DNA of 64,000 nt, taken from contig NZ_JAAKDE010000002.1 of assembly GCF_013664685.1 (NCBI RefSeq), positions 1-64,000 of the forward strand, read 5' to 3'. Source of the stretch: Capillibacterium thermochitinicola (GTDB taxonomy: Bacteria; Bacillota; UBA4882; UBA10575). The notes under the pieces were generated by a model. That model was given only the letters and a program-made list of their open reading frames with translations, was not told the DNA's origin and made no database searches. Shown here piece after piece: positions 1-8,275 of the stretch; positions within the stretch are counted from its first letter, which is position 1, and every line of letters starts with the position of its first letter. Both the position numbers and the translations under genes were made by a program.

Positions 1-393
1 CATACACATGCACTTCCTAATAATTGAATGTCTGTTTATATTACCCATAAGGACTCATTTCTAATAAATGAAATATTGTGAATAAGTGAGATTTTAAGAG
101 AAAAATGAAGATCATAGAGGGAGGTTTTTCATGAATAAAAACCAACGAACCTATTGAAGGCATTTGCAGGATGAATATGAAAATTGTTATATGTACTACC
201 AAAAGGTTTGGGGGAACAACGAACTACCCATATGAACAGGGTTTTTGCTTGCGACTGGTCCCGAGCCGGGCTTTTCCGCTAAGTGTCGCCACGTATAACT
301 TTCATTAATGCCATAGGTGATTTAATTCATGAAAGGTAGTTCTTGAGTTTAATATTTCATGGTAAACTTTGTAATGATACAAGGAGGGGTTTG
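1..393. other. AT-rich upstream region with a small stem structure
   Basis: No convincing gene lies here. The stretch is AT-rich. The only structure I see is at 251-289, where GCGAC (251-255) can pair with GTCGC (285-289) and encloses a CCCG-AGC-CGGG hairpin (260-270) followed by TTTT. This could be a weak terminator of an upstream gene or a small leader structure in front of the ParB-like gene. I could not place a convincing promoter. Confidence 0.35.
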
Positions 394-1629
394 GTGGAAC
401 AAGAAATCAAATATATCAACATTAAGGATTTGGTACTATGGACTGAAAATCCACGCGATCCAATTGATAAGGATGCCTCAGATCAAGATATTGTCAACAG
501 AGCATTTAAAGATAGTTTAAAAAAATGGACATTGGAAAAGCTAATAGAAGAAATGGGCGAGCATTACGACTTTAGTGAATTACCTACTGTTGTCTATCAT
601 GGTGATAAACCTGTTGTTTATGATGGGAACAGAAGGATAATCCTTGGTAAGATCAAACATGGACTTGTTTCGGCTCCTTTTGAAATTAAAGGCGAATTAC
701 CATATTTTCCGGAAGAAATACCCTGTAACGTTTGTTCGCAAGAAATAGCATTAAAAAATATTTACAGGAAACATAGTGATACGGGCTCTTGGCTGCCGCT
801 TGAACGAGACATTTTTTTGCATAAGTTTATGGGACAGGAAAAAAGTACCTTCCTTATTTTGGAAGAGGAAACAGGTATTATCAGCGCAAACCCTCATTTA
901 AACCAACGCTTTGTAAAAGAAGAAATTTTTAAAGAAAGCATATTGAATTCATTAGGCTATACAATTAAAGATGGCCGATTATATAGTTTGCATAACGAAA
1001 AAGAAGACTATGCAATATTTTCCGATATTTCACGAAAGATTAAGGATAAGGATATAACTACTAGAAAAATGAGAGGGAAAGTAATTGAAGCTCTAGACCC
1101 TTCAACGCAGCAACTGATTGACAAAAACAAAGCAAATAAACCCCGTCCTTGTAACTTTTCATTTAAAAAAACTAATAAAGAAAAGGAAATAAAACAAACG
1201 AAACGTACTCCCAAAAAAGAGTTAGAAATTTTTGGGGGAAAGTTATATTTGAGGTTTGGGGAAGTCAGTGATATATATCGAGATATAACGGATTTATACC
1301 AGTTTTACATTAAGAATAAGAAAGCATTGTCTCAGTCATTTCCAAGTATTATTAGAATGTCGTTACGGTTATTATGTGAGGCAGCAGCAAAGGAGTGTGG
1401 ATTAGGACTTGACGGTTTTCTGAAGACATATTTTGATGATGCAAAAAAAAGACTTGATCAAGATACAAAAACCACCTTGGCAAATCAAAATGTTACTAAT
1501 GATAGCTTAATCCAATTACTACATACTGGAGCACATAACTATCGTTCTTCATCTAATTTGGAGCAGACTATTGCAATGTCGATTATTATTGGGGCAATAT
1601 TAGAAATAACACATGGGAAGGAACGGTAA
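394..1629 (+). CDS. ParB/sulfiredoxin-fold domain protein with unknown C-terminal domain
   Basis: Residues 5-95 look like a ParB N-terminal-like domain: an opening INIKDL strand, a W-x-ENPR segment and the DGNRR motif (residues 77-81), the family's usual nucleotide-handling signature. The middle is basic and lysine-rich. The last 130 residues are helical with a conserved-looking LLHTGAHNY patch, which I do not recognise. I chose the GTG start at 394 because AAGGAGG at 381-387 is 6 nt upstream; a longer reading from TTG 343 has no site. The stop is followed after one base by the adenine methylase start, so the two are almost certainly co-translated. ParB-fold proteins beside adenine methylases occur in phage and mobile-element DNA-modification modules. 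The exact function is unknown. Base composition is far more AT-rich than the rest of the window, suggesting transfer. Confidence 0.8.
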   Translation: MEQEIKYINIKDLVLWTENPRDPIDKDASDQDIVNRAFKDSLKKWTLEKLIEEMGEHYDFSELPTVVYHGDKPVVYDGNRRIILGKIKHGLVSAPFEIKGELPYFPEEIPCNVCSQEIALKNIYRKHSDTGSWLPLERDIFLHKFMGQEKSTFLILEEETGIISANPHLNQRFVKEEIFKESILNSLGYTIKDGRLYSLHNEKEDYAIFSDISRKIKDKDITTRKMRGKVIEALDPSTQQLIDKNKANKPRPCNFSFKKTNKEKEIKQTKRTPKKELEIFGGKLYLRFGEVSDIYRDITDLYQFYIKNKKALSQSFPSIIRMSLRLLCEAAAKECGLGLDGFLKTYFDDAKKRLDQDTKTTLANQNVTNDSLIQLLHTGAHNYRSSSNLEQTIAMSIIIGAILEITHGKER

Positions 1630-1630
1630 A

Positions 1631-2491
1631 ATGTCAAAATACTATTCGCCTCTAAGATACCCGGGTGGGAAAAATTGCATATTCCCGTTTATGTCTCGTT
1701 TATTTTATGAAAATCAATTAATTGGGATAAGATATGCGGAACCATATGCAGGTGGTGCGGGTTTGGCTCTTAGGTTATTGTTTGAAGGTTATGTGGATGC
1801 GATTTATATCAATGATCTTGATCCAGCCATTTATGCTTTTTGGAAAATAATTACGGAAAGACCTGATGATTTTTGCGAGTGGCTCCAAGACGTTGATGTG
1901 TCTATAGCTAATTGGGAAAAATACAAGGAAATTCATAAAAGAGCGCAAACTGTTAGCTTGTTTGAATTGGCAAAGGCCACTTTTTTTCTGAACAGGACAA
2001 ATATTTCAGGGATATTAAGAGGTGGTATTATTGGAGGTATTGAGCAGAAAGGAAAATATAAGATTGACGCTAGATTTGATAAAAGCAACCTTATAAACAG
2101 GATACAGAGGATAAAAGATGTGAGTAACCGTATTTTCGTTTCGAATCATGACGGGATAAAGTTTATAGAAAAGCTTGATAGAAGAAAAGAAGAAGTGTTC
2201 ATTTATTTAGACCCCCCGTATTATCAAAAAGGCGCAGATTTATATATGAATTTTTATTCAAAAAAAGACCATATCAAGCTCTCTGAAAAAGTCAAGCAGT
2301 TACGCAATAGATGGATTATTTCATATGATAATAATGAGTTTATTTTGAATTTATATGCCGAAAAACAAAAAATTATACATAGGCTTTCGCAATCCGCATC
2401 TAATAGGACTGATTACGAACTATTTATATTTTCTGATAAATTAAGTTTTAAGGACTCAGTTAAAGCATTGAAACATCCTGTTTTTTTATAG
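1631..2491 (+). CDS. D12-class (Dam-like) adenine-N6 DNA methyltransferase
   Basis: Transfers a methyl group from S-adenosylmethionine to N6 of adenine in DNA. The order of motifs is that of the D12/Dam class: YPGGK near the N terminus (motif X, residues 10-14), an AEPYAGGAG-type SAM-binding motif, NDLDP, and the catalytic DPPYY motif near residue 190. At 286 residues it has the normal family length. I use ATG 1631 rather than 1613 because GGAAGGA lies 8-9 nt before it and the upstream gene stops at 1629. No restriction endonuclease is adjacent; the partner is the ParB-like protein. It may be a stand-alone methylase, part of a modification-based defence module, or a phage remnant. Confidence 0.9.
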   Translation: MSKYYSPLRYPGGKNCIFPFMSRLFYENQLIGIRYAEPYAGGAGLALRLLFEGYVDAIYINDLDPAIYAFWKIITERPDDFCEWLQDVDVSIANWEKYKEIHKRAQTVSLFELAKATFFLNRTNISGILRGGIIGGIEQKGKYKIDARFDKSNLINRIQRIKDVSNRIFVSNHDGIKFIEKLDRRKEEVFIYLDPPYYQKGADLYMNFYSKKDHIKLSEKVKQLRNRWIISYDNNEFILNLYAEKQKIIHRLSQSASNRTDYELFIFSDKLSFKDSVKALKHPVFL

Positions 2492-2573
2492 GGCATGTGT
2501 GGTATTGCAACTGGAACTGCTGCGGGTGTATAACATCATAACAGAACATGTGCTTTCATAGTTTTTTTGTCCC

Positions 2574-2622
2574 TTGCAAACAGGGAAAATTTGTATTATA
2601 ATATATTACGAACACATGTTCG
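2574..2622 (+). promoter_or_regulatory. Sigma-A promoter with LexA (SOS) operator
   Basis: TTGCAA (2574-2579), a 17-nt spacer and TATAAT (2597-2602) form a near-consensus promoter. The sequence CGAACACATGTTCG at 2609-2622 is a perfect match to the Bacillus-type LexA box CGAAC-N4-GTTCG and sits on the expected transcription start. It should give LexA-repressed, DNA-damage-induced expression of the HD-domain gene and the ywgA-type gene. Confidence 0.8.
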
Positions 2623-2638
2623 CCGGGTGGTGTTTTTG

Positions 2639-3907
2639 TTGGAATTCCGGGATCCGATTCATGGGTTTATACCGGTCAGACCTTGGGAAAAGAAGATAAT
2701 CGACTCCCAGCCATTTCAAAGGCTGCGGTATATAAAACAGCTTTCGTTAACTTATTTAGTATACCATGGGGCGGAACATACCCGTTTTGGGCACTCAATT
2801 GGTACTATGCATCTAGTTTCCAGAGCATTTCAAGCTGTTGTTAATAATAGAGGAGACCTGTTTAGTAAAGAACAAAGGGAATGGTATGAGCAGATATTAC
2901 GTCTAATGGCTCTTACCCATGATTTAGGACATGCGCCTTTCTCTCATGGTTCGGAAGAGGTTTTCCCTGAAGATATGACCCATGAAAGTTTCACAGAAAA
3001 AATAATAAAAGAAACGGAAATCGCCGATTATATTTATGAAATTGGCCAAGAATTTGCACAGAAATATGGAGAAGAATATAATATTACTCCAGAATTGATT
3101 TGCTCGATATATCGAGGGAGAAACACTTCAAACCCGGATTTTATATTTTTACGAAAGTTCCTCGACAGTGAGCTGGATTGTGACAAGATGGATTATCTTC
3201 TCAGGGATTCTTATTACTGTGGCGTGAATTATGGAAGATACGATTTGGAAAGGCTGGTTTCAACTTTAACTGCTTACAAGAAAGATGAAAACCTGTTTCT
3301 CGCTATCGAAAAGGGAGGGCTTTATGCTTTTGAAGAGTTTGTTTTGGCCCGTTATTTTATGTTTATCCAAGTTTATTTCCACAAAACACGAAGGTTTTTG
3401 GATAAAATATTAGTCGGATTTTTAAAGAATAACCTACCTGATGGTAAGTATCCTGAGGATGTTGGTGATTATTTAGCCTGGGATGATAATACTGTATGGA
3501 ACTTGATAAAAGACTCTCAGAATACTGATGAATATGCCAACCGGTTAATGACCAGAAAAATAATGAGATGTGTTTACGAGTCGCCAACTCATTCTGAACA
3601 TACTGACCAAGGGATTTTTAATTTAATCAAAAATAGATTAGAGAAGAGATTCGGAAAGGAAAATCTTATCTATGATTCTGCTGATAAATTGGCGCATAAG
3701 ATTCCACTCAAGCATACGATCGATAGTGAACAGGCTATTCCGATCATTCTAGGCCATACGAAAACACCCGGAACAATTAGTACAGAATCGGGAGTGATTA
3801 AGAATATGACGAAGCCGATCAATATTTGGCGGATCTATGCTAAAGAGGAAATAGCTGAGGAAGCCAAGAAACTTGTTAATGATATATTTAGTGAAATGTC
3901 ATCATAA
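2639..3907 (+). CDS. HD-domain phosphohydrolase, dNTPase/YwfO-like
   Basis: Belongs to the HD superfamily of dNTP triphosphohydrolase-like proteins (YwfO/EF1143 type, about 430 residues). The metal-binding residues are visible: H-x-x-R-x-x-H (residues 47-52), the HD doublet in THDLGHAPFSH (94-95), and the later Asp in the DCDKMDYLLRD segment. The start is placed at TTG 2639 (TTG 2636 is possible), after a GGGTGG site; any earlier start would lie inside the promoter. Family members hydrolyse dNTPs, and some are used against phage by depleting the nucleotide pool. The next gene, 12 nt downstream, is of the ywgA family, a pairing also found in Bacillus. The upstream LexA box predicts SOS induction. 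Confidence 0.85.
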   Translation: MEFRDPIHGFIPVRPWEKKIIDSQPFQRLRYIKQLSLTYLVYHGAEHTRFGHSIGTMHLVSRAFQAVVNNRGDLFSKEQREWYEQILRLMALTHDLGHAPFSHGSEEVFPEDMTHESFTEKIIKETEIADYIYEIGQEFAQKYGEEYNITPELICSIYRGRNTSNPDFIFLRKFLDSELDCDKMDYLLRDSYYCGVNYGRYDLERLVSTLTAYKKDENLFLAIEKGGLYAFEEFVLARYFMFIQVYFHKTRRFLDKILVGFLKNNLPDGKYPEDVGDYLAWDDNTVWNLIKDSQNTDEYANRLMTRKIMRCVYESPTHSEHTDQGIFNLIKNRLEKRFGKENLIYDSADKLAHKIPLKHTIDSEQAIPIILGHTKTPGTISTESGVIKNMTKPINIWRIYAKEEIAEEAKKLVNDIFSEMSS

Positions 3908-3919
3908 AGGAGGATAACC

Positions 3920-4447
3920 ATGGATAAGGTTGAGAGGTTAATCCCGATCATCAAGAAAATCACCCGGAACCAAAAGCCCGGCAAGAAAATACTGCAAAAA
4001 GTGGTATATTTAATTCAAAGAAAAGGAGTTAAACTGGGTTTTGCTTTTTCCATCCATTATTACGGTCCTTACAGTTCGGAATTGGACTATGCCATTCACC
4101 GTCTTGAGATGCAAGGAGTTCTGGAAATAAAGCATGAAGGAATGACTCATCAGATTTCTTTGGTGGAAAACAGTGGTTTAATTGGGGAAGAGGAAATAGA
4201 GTCTTTTGAAGAAAAAGAATTCCGCCTGATTGAAGATGTAATCACGAAATTTGCCGCTAAATCCGCTTACGATCTCGAGATAATTACGACCACCGATTAT
4301 GTGGCGCAGCAGCTTAAAGTTAACGGTGTACCGTGGGACCAAGACAGTCTGGTTGAGGGCGTAAGAAAGATTAAAGGGGAGAAGTTTACTAAAGAAAAAA
4401 TTGAAGAGGCGATTGCCATTTTGCAAAGGGAAGGCTATTTTGTTTAA
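3920..4447 (+). CDS. YwgA-family protein
   Basis: 175 residues, starting after a good AAAGGAGG site. The N-terminal 75 residues (short basic helices, then an IHYYGPYSSEL motif and a predicted winged-helix-like wing) match the YwgA family, often encoded next to YwfO-type HD phosphohydrolases. The family has no established biochemical role; the fold resembles small DNA-binding or antitoxin-like regulators such as the Panacea/SocA group, so it may regulate or partner with the HD protein. It shares the LexA-box promoter through the 12-nt intergenic spacing. A hairpin terminator follows. Confidence 0.75.
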   Translation: MDKVERLIPIIKKITRNQKPGKKILQKVVYLIQRKGVKLGFAFSIHYYGPYSSELDYAIHRLEMQGVLEIKHEGMTHQISLVENSGLIGEEEIESFEEKEFRLIEDVITKFAAKSAYDLEIITTTDYVAQQLKVNGVPWDQDSLVEGVRKIKGEKFTKEKIEEAIAILQREGYFV

Positions 4448-4492
4448 ATTTACCCCCGGTTAACTGGGGCATAGCTAAACAGCAGCCGCTCT

Positions 4493-4533
4493 TTCCCTGC
4501 CAAAAGCAGGGAATTTTTTGTTAATGTAGAAAA
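4493..4533 (+). repeat. Hairpin repeat element, copy 1 (terminator-like)
   Basis: CCCTGC-CAAAA-GCAGGG (4495-4511) followed by a T-run (4514-4519), then TGTAGAAAA (4525-4533). The same arrangement recurs at 39018-39057, and each copy is followed about 50 nt later by a strong ribosome binding site and a very short ORF beginning MKxKL. It would terminate the ywgA transcript, but its conserved tail suggests a dispersed leader-type repeat. Confidence 0.6.
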
Positions 4534-4585
4534 GACCTCCTATTGGTAAACGCATGTTTTTTTAAAAAAATAAGGAGGTTAGTGG

Positions 4586-4666
4586 ATGAAATCAAAATTA
4601 GGACGGCGCCTGAGTGAGCGCCTACGCCCAACCGCGGAACCCAAAACGGCCGGAGCGCTTAACTGA
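4586..4666 (+). CDS. Small ORF (26 residues) behind hairpin repeat
   Basis: ATG 4586 has an excellent AAGGAGG site and encodes a basic 26-residue peptide beginning MKSKL. It has no signal peptide or recognisable domain. Because the sister repeat at 39 kb precedes a peptide starting MKEKL with a clear secretion signal, this ORF may be what is left of a secreted-protein gene whose body was lost. It may also be a leader peptide. Confidence 0.3.
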   Translation: MKSKLGRRLSERLRPTAEPKTAGALN

Positions 4667-4685
4667 TGAGCGGAGAAGGAGGGAG

Positions 4686-6173
4686 ATGGGAGTGAAAGTT
4701 ATTATCGTCGGCGCGGGCATTGCCGGGCTGACTGCCGGGATTTACGCCTTGCAAAGCGGGTTTGATGTTACGATTTACGAAAGTCATACCATCCCGGGGG
4801 GTGCCAGCACCAGTTGGCGCAGGAAGGGCTATTTATTCGAGGGCGGGATGCACTGGCTGACCGGTTCTTCGCCCGAGACTCCCCTTCACAAGCTCTGGCG
4901 GGAAGTGGGCGCTTTGGATGACAGTGTCAGGATTCATAACCGTGATCCTTTTTATGTTTTTGAGGACAACGGCCGGCGGGCATGTCTGTACCGGGATCTT
5001 GATAAGCTTCGTCAGCATTTTTTGGCGATCGCGCCGGAAGACTGGAAGGAAATTATCAAATTGTGCAAGGATATAAAGAAGTTCACCAAGATGAAGATGC
5101 CCCTTTTGGATATCAAGAATGTCAAGGTTAAGGAAAAGACTATTCTTCCTTTATCGGCGCTTTTGGGGATGTTGCCTGTCCTGCCCCGCCTTCCCTTTTA
5201 TACCAGGCAAACAGCAGGGGAATTTGCCCGGCGGTTTAAAAGTCCGCTTTTACAGGGATTACTGGAAAATATCGTAGGGGCCGAGAACAACGCCAGCGCC
5301 TTGATTTTTACCATTGCCACTTTTGTCTCCGGTGACGGCGGTTATCCCGAAGGCGGCTCCCTCGGTATGGCCAACCGGATGGCCAAACGCTTTGCCGCGT
5401 TGGGTGGTAAGATTCAATACGGAAAAACGGTAAGCAAAGTACCGGTGGAAAATGGGGTGGCGACCGGCGTCATCGTGGACGGGGAACACATTCCGGCCGA
5501 TGCGGTGATCATTACCCAGGATACGCGGGCGGCGATCGATGAGTTATTTGATCCTCCGCTGCGTGAACCGTGGGCGGAAAAGCTGCGGGCAAACACCAAA
5601 CCCATGCTGATCACCTTCATTGGGGTGGGGGTGGAGACGGATTTGTCCGGCCTGCCGGAGAATATAACCTTCGTCGCCGATGAGCCGCTCCGCTGCGGGG
5701 ATTTGGTCTCCCCGGTTGTTTCCATCTACAATTACGCCGGCTATCAAGGCTATGCTCCGGAAGGATGCACCGCCATCACCTCGGGGATCCTGGGCGACAG
5801 CTATGATTTCTGGAAGGCCTGCAAGGAAAAGGGGACTTATGAAGCGGAAAAGCAAAAGCTGGCCGAGGCCTTCATCCGGATCCTGAACAAAAAGATTCCA
5901 CAGACGGCCGGGAAGATCGCCGTGTGGGATGTGGCCACGCCGCTGACCTATGAACGGTATTTGCATTCCTATAAAGGCTCGTGGATGTCAATCCTGGAAA
6001 AGGGGAACAAGATGGAGAGCTATCCTTCCAAACCCGCGAGCATCAAAAATGTCTATTTTGCCGGTCAGCGTCTGGTCATTCCCGGCGGGCTGCCCATTGC
6101 GGCGGAAACGGGACGGAGGGCCGTGCAATACTTATGCCGGGATACTGATACGGTCTTTCAAGGCAAGATCTGA
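4686..6173 (+). CDS. FAD-dependent oxidoreductase, phytoene desaturase/CrtI-like family
   Basis: A Rossmann FAD-binding motif opens the protein (VGAGIAGLTAG near residue 10), followed by the glutamate of strand two (YESH) and a GGASTSW segment. The C-terminal FAD-contact motif (FAGQ...GGLPIAAETGR) is intact, so the protein is full length at about 495 residues. The family includes phytoene desaturases, retinol saturases and uncharacterised desaturase/isomerase-like enzymes; the substrate cannot be deduced. ATG 4686 follows AAGGAGGG very closely, and GTG 4692 two codons later is an equally good start. It lies 24 nt ahead of the truncated pdxS. Confidence 0.8.
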   Translation: MGVKVIIVGAGIAGLTAGIYALQSGFDVTIYESHTIPGGASTSWRRKGYLFEGGMHWLTGSSPETPLHKLWREVGALDDSVRIHNRDPFYVFEDNGRRACLYRDLDKLRQHFLAIAPEDWKEIIKLCKDIKKFTKMKMPLLDIKNVKVKEKTILPLSALLGMLPVLPRLPFYTRQTAGEFARRFKSPLLQGLLENIVGAENNASALIFTIATFVSGDGGYPEGGSLGMANRMAKRFAALGGKIQYGKTVSKVPVENGVATGVIVDGEHIPADAVIITQDTRAAIDELFDPPLREPWAEKLRANTKPMLITFIGVGVETDLSGLPENITFVADEPLRCGDLVSPVVSIYNYAGYQGYAPEGCTAITSGILGDSYDFWKACKEKGTYEAEKQKLAEAFIRILNKKIPQTAGKIAVWDVATPLTYERYLHSYKGSWMSILEKGNKMESYPSKPASIKNVYFAGQRLVIPGGLPIAAETGRRAVQYLCRDTDTVFQGKI

Positions 6174-6197
6174 ATTGGCCGGCCATGTATTTGGTTC

Positions 6198-6902
6198 ATG
6201 TCCGACCCGGAAATCATTATCCGGATCATGGAGGCGGTGACCATTCCGGTCATGGCCAAAGTGCGGATTGGCCACTTTGTGGAAGCGCAAATCCTGGAGG
6301 CCTTGGGGGTTGACTTTATTGACGAAAGTGAAGTCCTGACCCCGGCGGACGACCGGTATCATATTGACAAAAGCAAGTTCAAGGTGCCCTTTGTCTGCGG
6401 GGCGCGGAACCTGGGCGAGGCCTTGCGCCGGATTAACGAAGGGGCGGCGATGATCCGGACCAAGGGCGAGGCCGGGACCGGCGACATTGTGGAAGCGGTG
6501 AAGCATGTCCGGATCGTAAACGCCGAAATCGCAGCCTTAAAATCGGCTTCGGAGGAAGAAATTCAGAAGTTGGCCGCCGAAATGCGGGTCCCGGTGGAAC
6601 TGGTTCTGGAAACGAAGAACCTGGGCCGGTTACCGGTGGTCAATTTTGCGGCCGGCGGGGTGGCCACCCCGGCCGACGCGGCCTTGATGATGCAGTTGGG
6701 GTGCGACGGCGTCTTTGTCGGTTCCGGGATCTTCAAATCGGAAAATCCGGCGGCCCGCGCCAAAGCAATTGTCGATGCCACGGCCGGTTTTAACGACCCC
6801 GAGCTGCTTGCGAAGCTGTCCCGCGGTTTAGGCGGAGCCATGCGCGGGGTGGCGGTGGCCGGGCTGGCGAGCGGGGACCGGATGGCCGGGCGCGGCTGGT
6901 AA
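6198..6902 (+). pseudogene. pdxS: PdxS (pyridoxal 5'-phosphate synthase lyase subunit), N-terminally truncated
   Basis: Strong match to PdxS from its residue ~61 to the end. The lysines corresponding to Bacillus Lys81 (VMAK) and Lys149 (RTKGE) are present, as are the phosphate-site [10 protein letters not shown] and GSGIFKS motifs. About 60 N-terminal residues are missing, including the first beta strand and the Asp24 equivalent (MDV motif) needed to bind ribose 5-phosphate. The coding match begins only at 6198, 24 nt after the upstream stop, and no ribosome binding site precedes it. The TIM barrel would be incomplete, so I treat it as a deletion product or an assembly fault. pdxT follows intact. 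Confidence 0.85.
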
Positions 6903-6935
6903 ACTGGTAAAAAGGGAGAAAAAGGATGGATTCGG

Positions 6936-7514
6936 ATGAAAATAGGTGTCTTGGCCTTACAGGGCGCCGTGCGGGAACATGTCTGGGCGTTACAGGCCTG
7001 CGGCGCGGAGACCGTAACGGTTAAAGGAAGGGAAGACCTGGCCGGGCTGGACGGTTTAGTGATCCCCGGTGGTGAAAGCACGACCGTCGGCAAACTGCTG
7101 AAACGCTTCCAGTTATGGGACGCCGTCCGTGAACGGGCGCAAGCGGGGATGGGGATCTTCGGGACCTGCACCGGGATGATTCTGCTGGCGAAGGGACGGG
7201 CCGGCGACAACGAACCGCGGCTCGGCTTGATCGAATGCGAAGTGGTCAGAAACGCTTTTGGCCGGCAGGTTGACAGTTTCGAAACCGAGCTGGCGGTCCC
7301 GGTTTTGGGCGAACAACCCTTTCCGGCCGTGTTTATCCGGGCGCCTTATTTGATCAATCCCGGCCGGCAGGTGGAAGTGCTGGCGACTTTGGACGGGAAG
7401 ATTGTCCTGGCCCGGCAGGGGAAAATCCTGGCCGGCGCTTTTCACCCGGAATTAACCGGGGACCTCAGACTCCACCGGTATTTTCATGACCTCCTGCGCT
7501 GCGGAGAGGACTGA
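6936..7514 (+). CDS. pdxT: Pyridoxal 5'-phosphate synthase glutaminase subunit PdxT
   Basis: Class I glutamine amidotransferase that releases ammonia for PdxS in the DXP-independent vitamin B6 pathway. Diagnostic elements: IGVLALQGAVREH at the start, GGESTT, the nucleophile in GTCTGM, an FIRAPYL segment, and the His-Glu pair in FHPELT. At 192 residues it is complete. It sits 33 nt behind pdxS, the normal operon arrangement. Unless PdxS is intact in the real genome, it has no local partner. Confidence 0.95.
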   Translation: MKIGVLALQGAVREHVWALQACGAETVTVKGREDLAGLDGLVIPGGESTTVGKLLKRFQLWDAVRERAQAGMGIFGTCTGMILLAKGRAGDNEPRLGLIECEVVRNAFGRQVDSFETELAVPVLGEQPFPAVFIRAPYLINPGRQVEVLATLDGKIVLARQGKILAGAFHPELTGDLRLHRYFHDLLRCGED

Positions 7515-7573
7515 TCCAAGCAAAACACCGGAAATCAGGGGCAAAAACTGAGCAACTACCGGAAGAAACCAAC

Positions 7574-7612
7574 GGCGTTGTTCCGCCCGGAGGCGGAGCA
7601 ACGCCCTTTTTT
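7574..7612 (+). terminator. Intrinsic terminator after pdxT
   Basis: A 14-bp stem (GGCGTTGTTCCGCC with GGCGGAGCAACGCC) around a short loop, followed by a T-run at 7607-7612. It lies between convergent pdxT and asnB. Confidence 0.85.
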
Positions 7613-8275
7613 ATACCCTTAATCTGACACGATATTTTTCCAGCCACATATTTAACTGCACCAGATAGATAAAGAGTTGCGGGAGGCGCATCAGCTGGCC
7701 GAACCAGGGTTTACTCATCTCTTCCGGGTGCGCGGCGAGTTGCCGTAGGGCAGAGGGGTCCACCAGGTGGAACAGGGGAGCGCCGGGCTTGCCCAGCAGG
7801 TCCAGGATTAGTTGCCGGCTGGCCTCAAAAAAGTCCGGGTGAAAGGTCTTTGGATAGGGGTTTTTCGGGCGGTTGCGGACGTCTTCGGGGAGCAGTCCTT
7901 GGAGGGCGGCCCGGAGAATCCCTTTGCGTTTTCCGTGGTAGTTCTTTAAGGCCCAGGGGATGTTGTAGACATATTCGACCAGGCGGTGGTCGCAGAAGGG
8001 CACCCGGATCTCCAGCCCGGTGTACATGCTCATCCGGTCTTTCCGGTCCAGCAGGGTCCCTGAACGGTTTTGACCATTGGCTGTGTGCCGCCGGCCGGAT
8101 CAATTACGATCAACCGGCGGTGGACCAAATAGGCGTGTTTGGTAAACCATTCCCCTTCAGCATCGGGACCCCGGTGGGCCTGCACCGCGGCCATCCGCGC
8201 CATAATCTGTTTCCTTTCCCTGTTTTCCTTGGTGAAATCCAGATCCCAGTCGACCCAACCGGCAATCCCACACAT
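7611..8275 (-). pseudogene. asnB: Asparagine synthase (AsnB) with large internal deletion
   Basis: The first ~70 codons (from ATG 8275, good GGGGAG site) are a normal AsnB glutaminase start: MCGIAGW with the Cys nucleophile, HRGPD, and RRLIVIDP followed by GGTQPM. The other part, in a different frame and ending at 7611, is the C terminus of the synthetase domain (DRKDRMSM, GLEIRVPFCDHR, NRPKNPYPKT). About 1 kb between them, including the SGGxDS ATP-pyrophosphatase loop, is absent. The junction is near 8050-8062. Intact enzymes are about 600-640 residues and make asparagine from aspartate, glutamine and ATP. This copy cannot work. Confidence 0.85.

Noticed and set aside
2567-2638. 24-codon N-terminal extension of the HD protein
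   Set aside because: The promoter and LexA box lie inside it, so it cannot be translated from this transcript.
5414-6506. Long minus-strand ORFs opposite the FAD oxidoreductase and pdxS
   Set aside because: They are shadows of GC-rich coding strands; no start sites and no homology.
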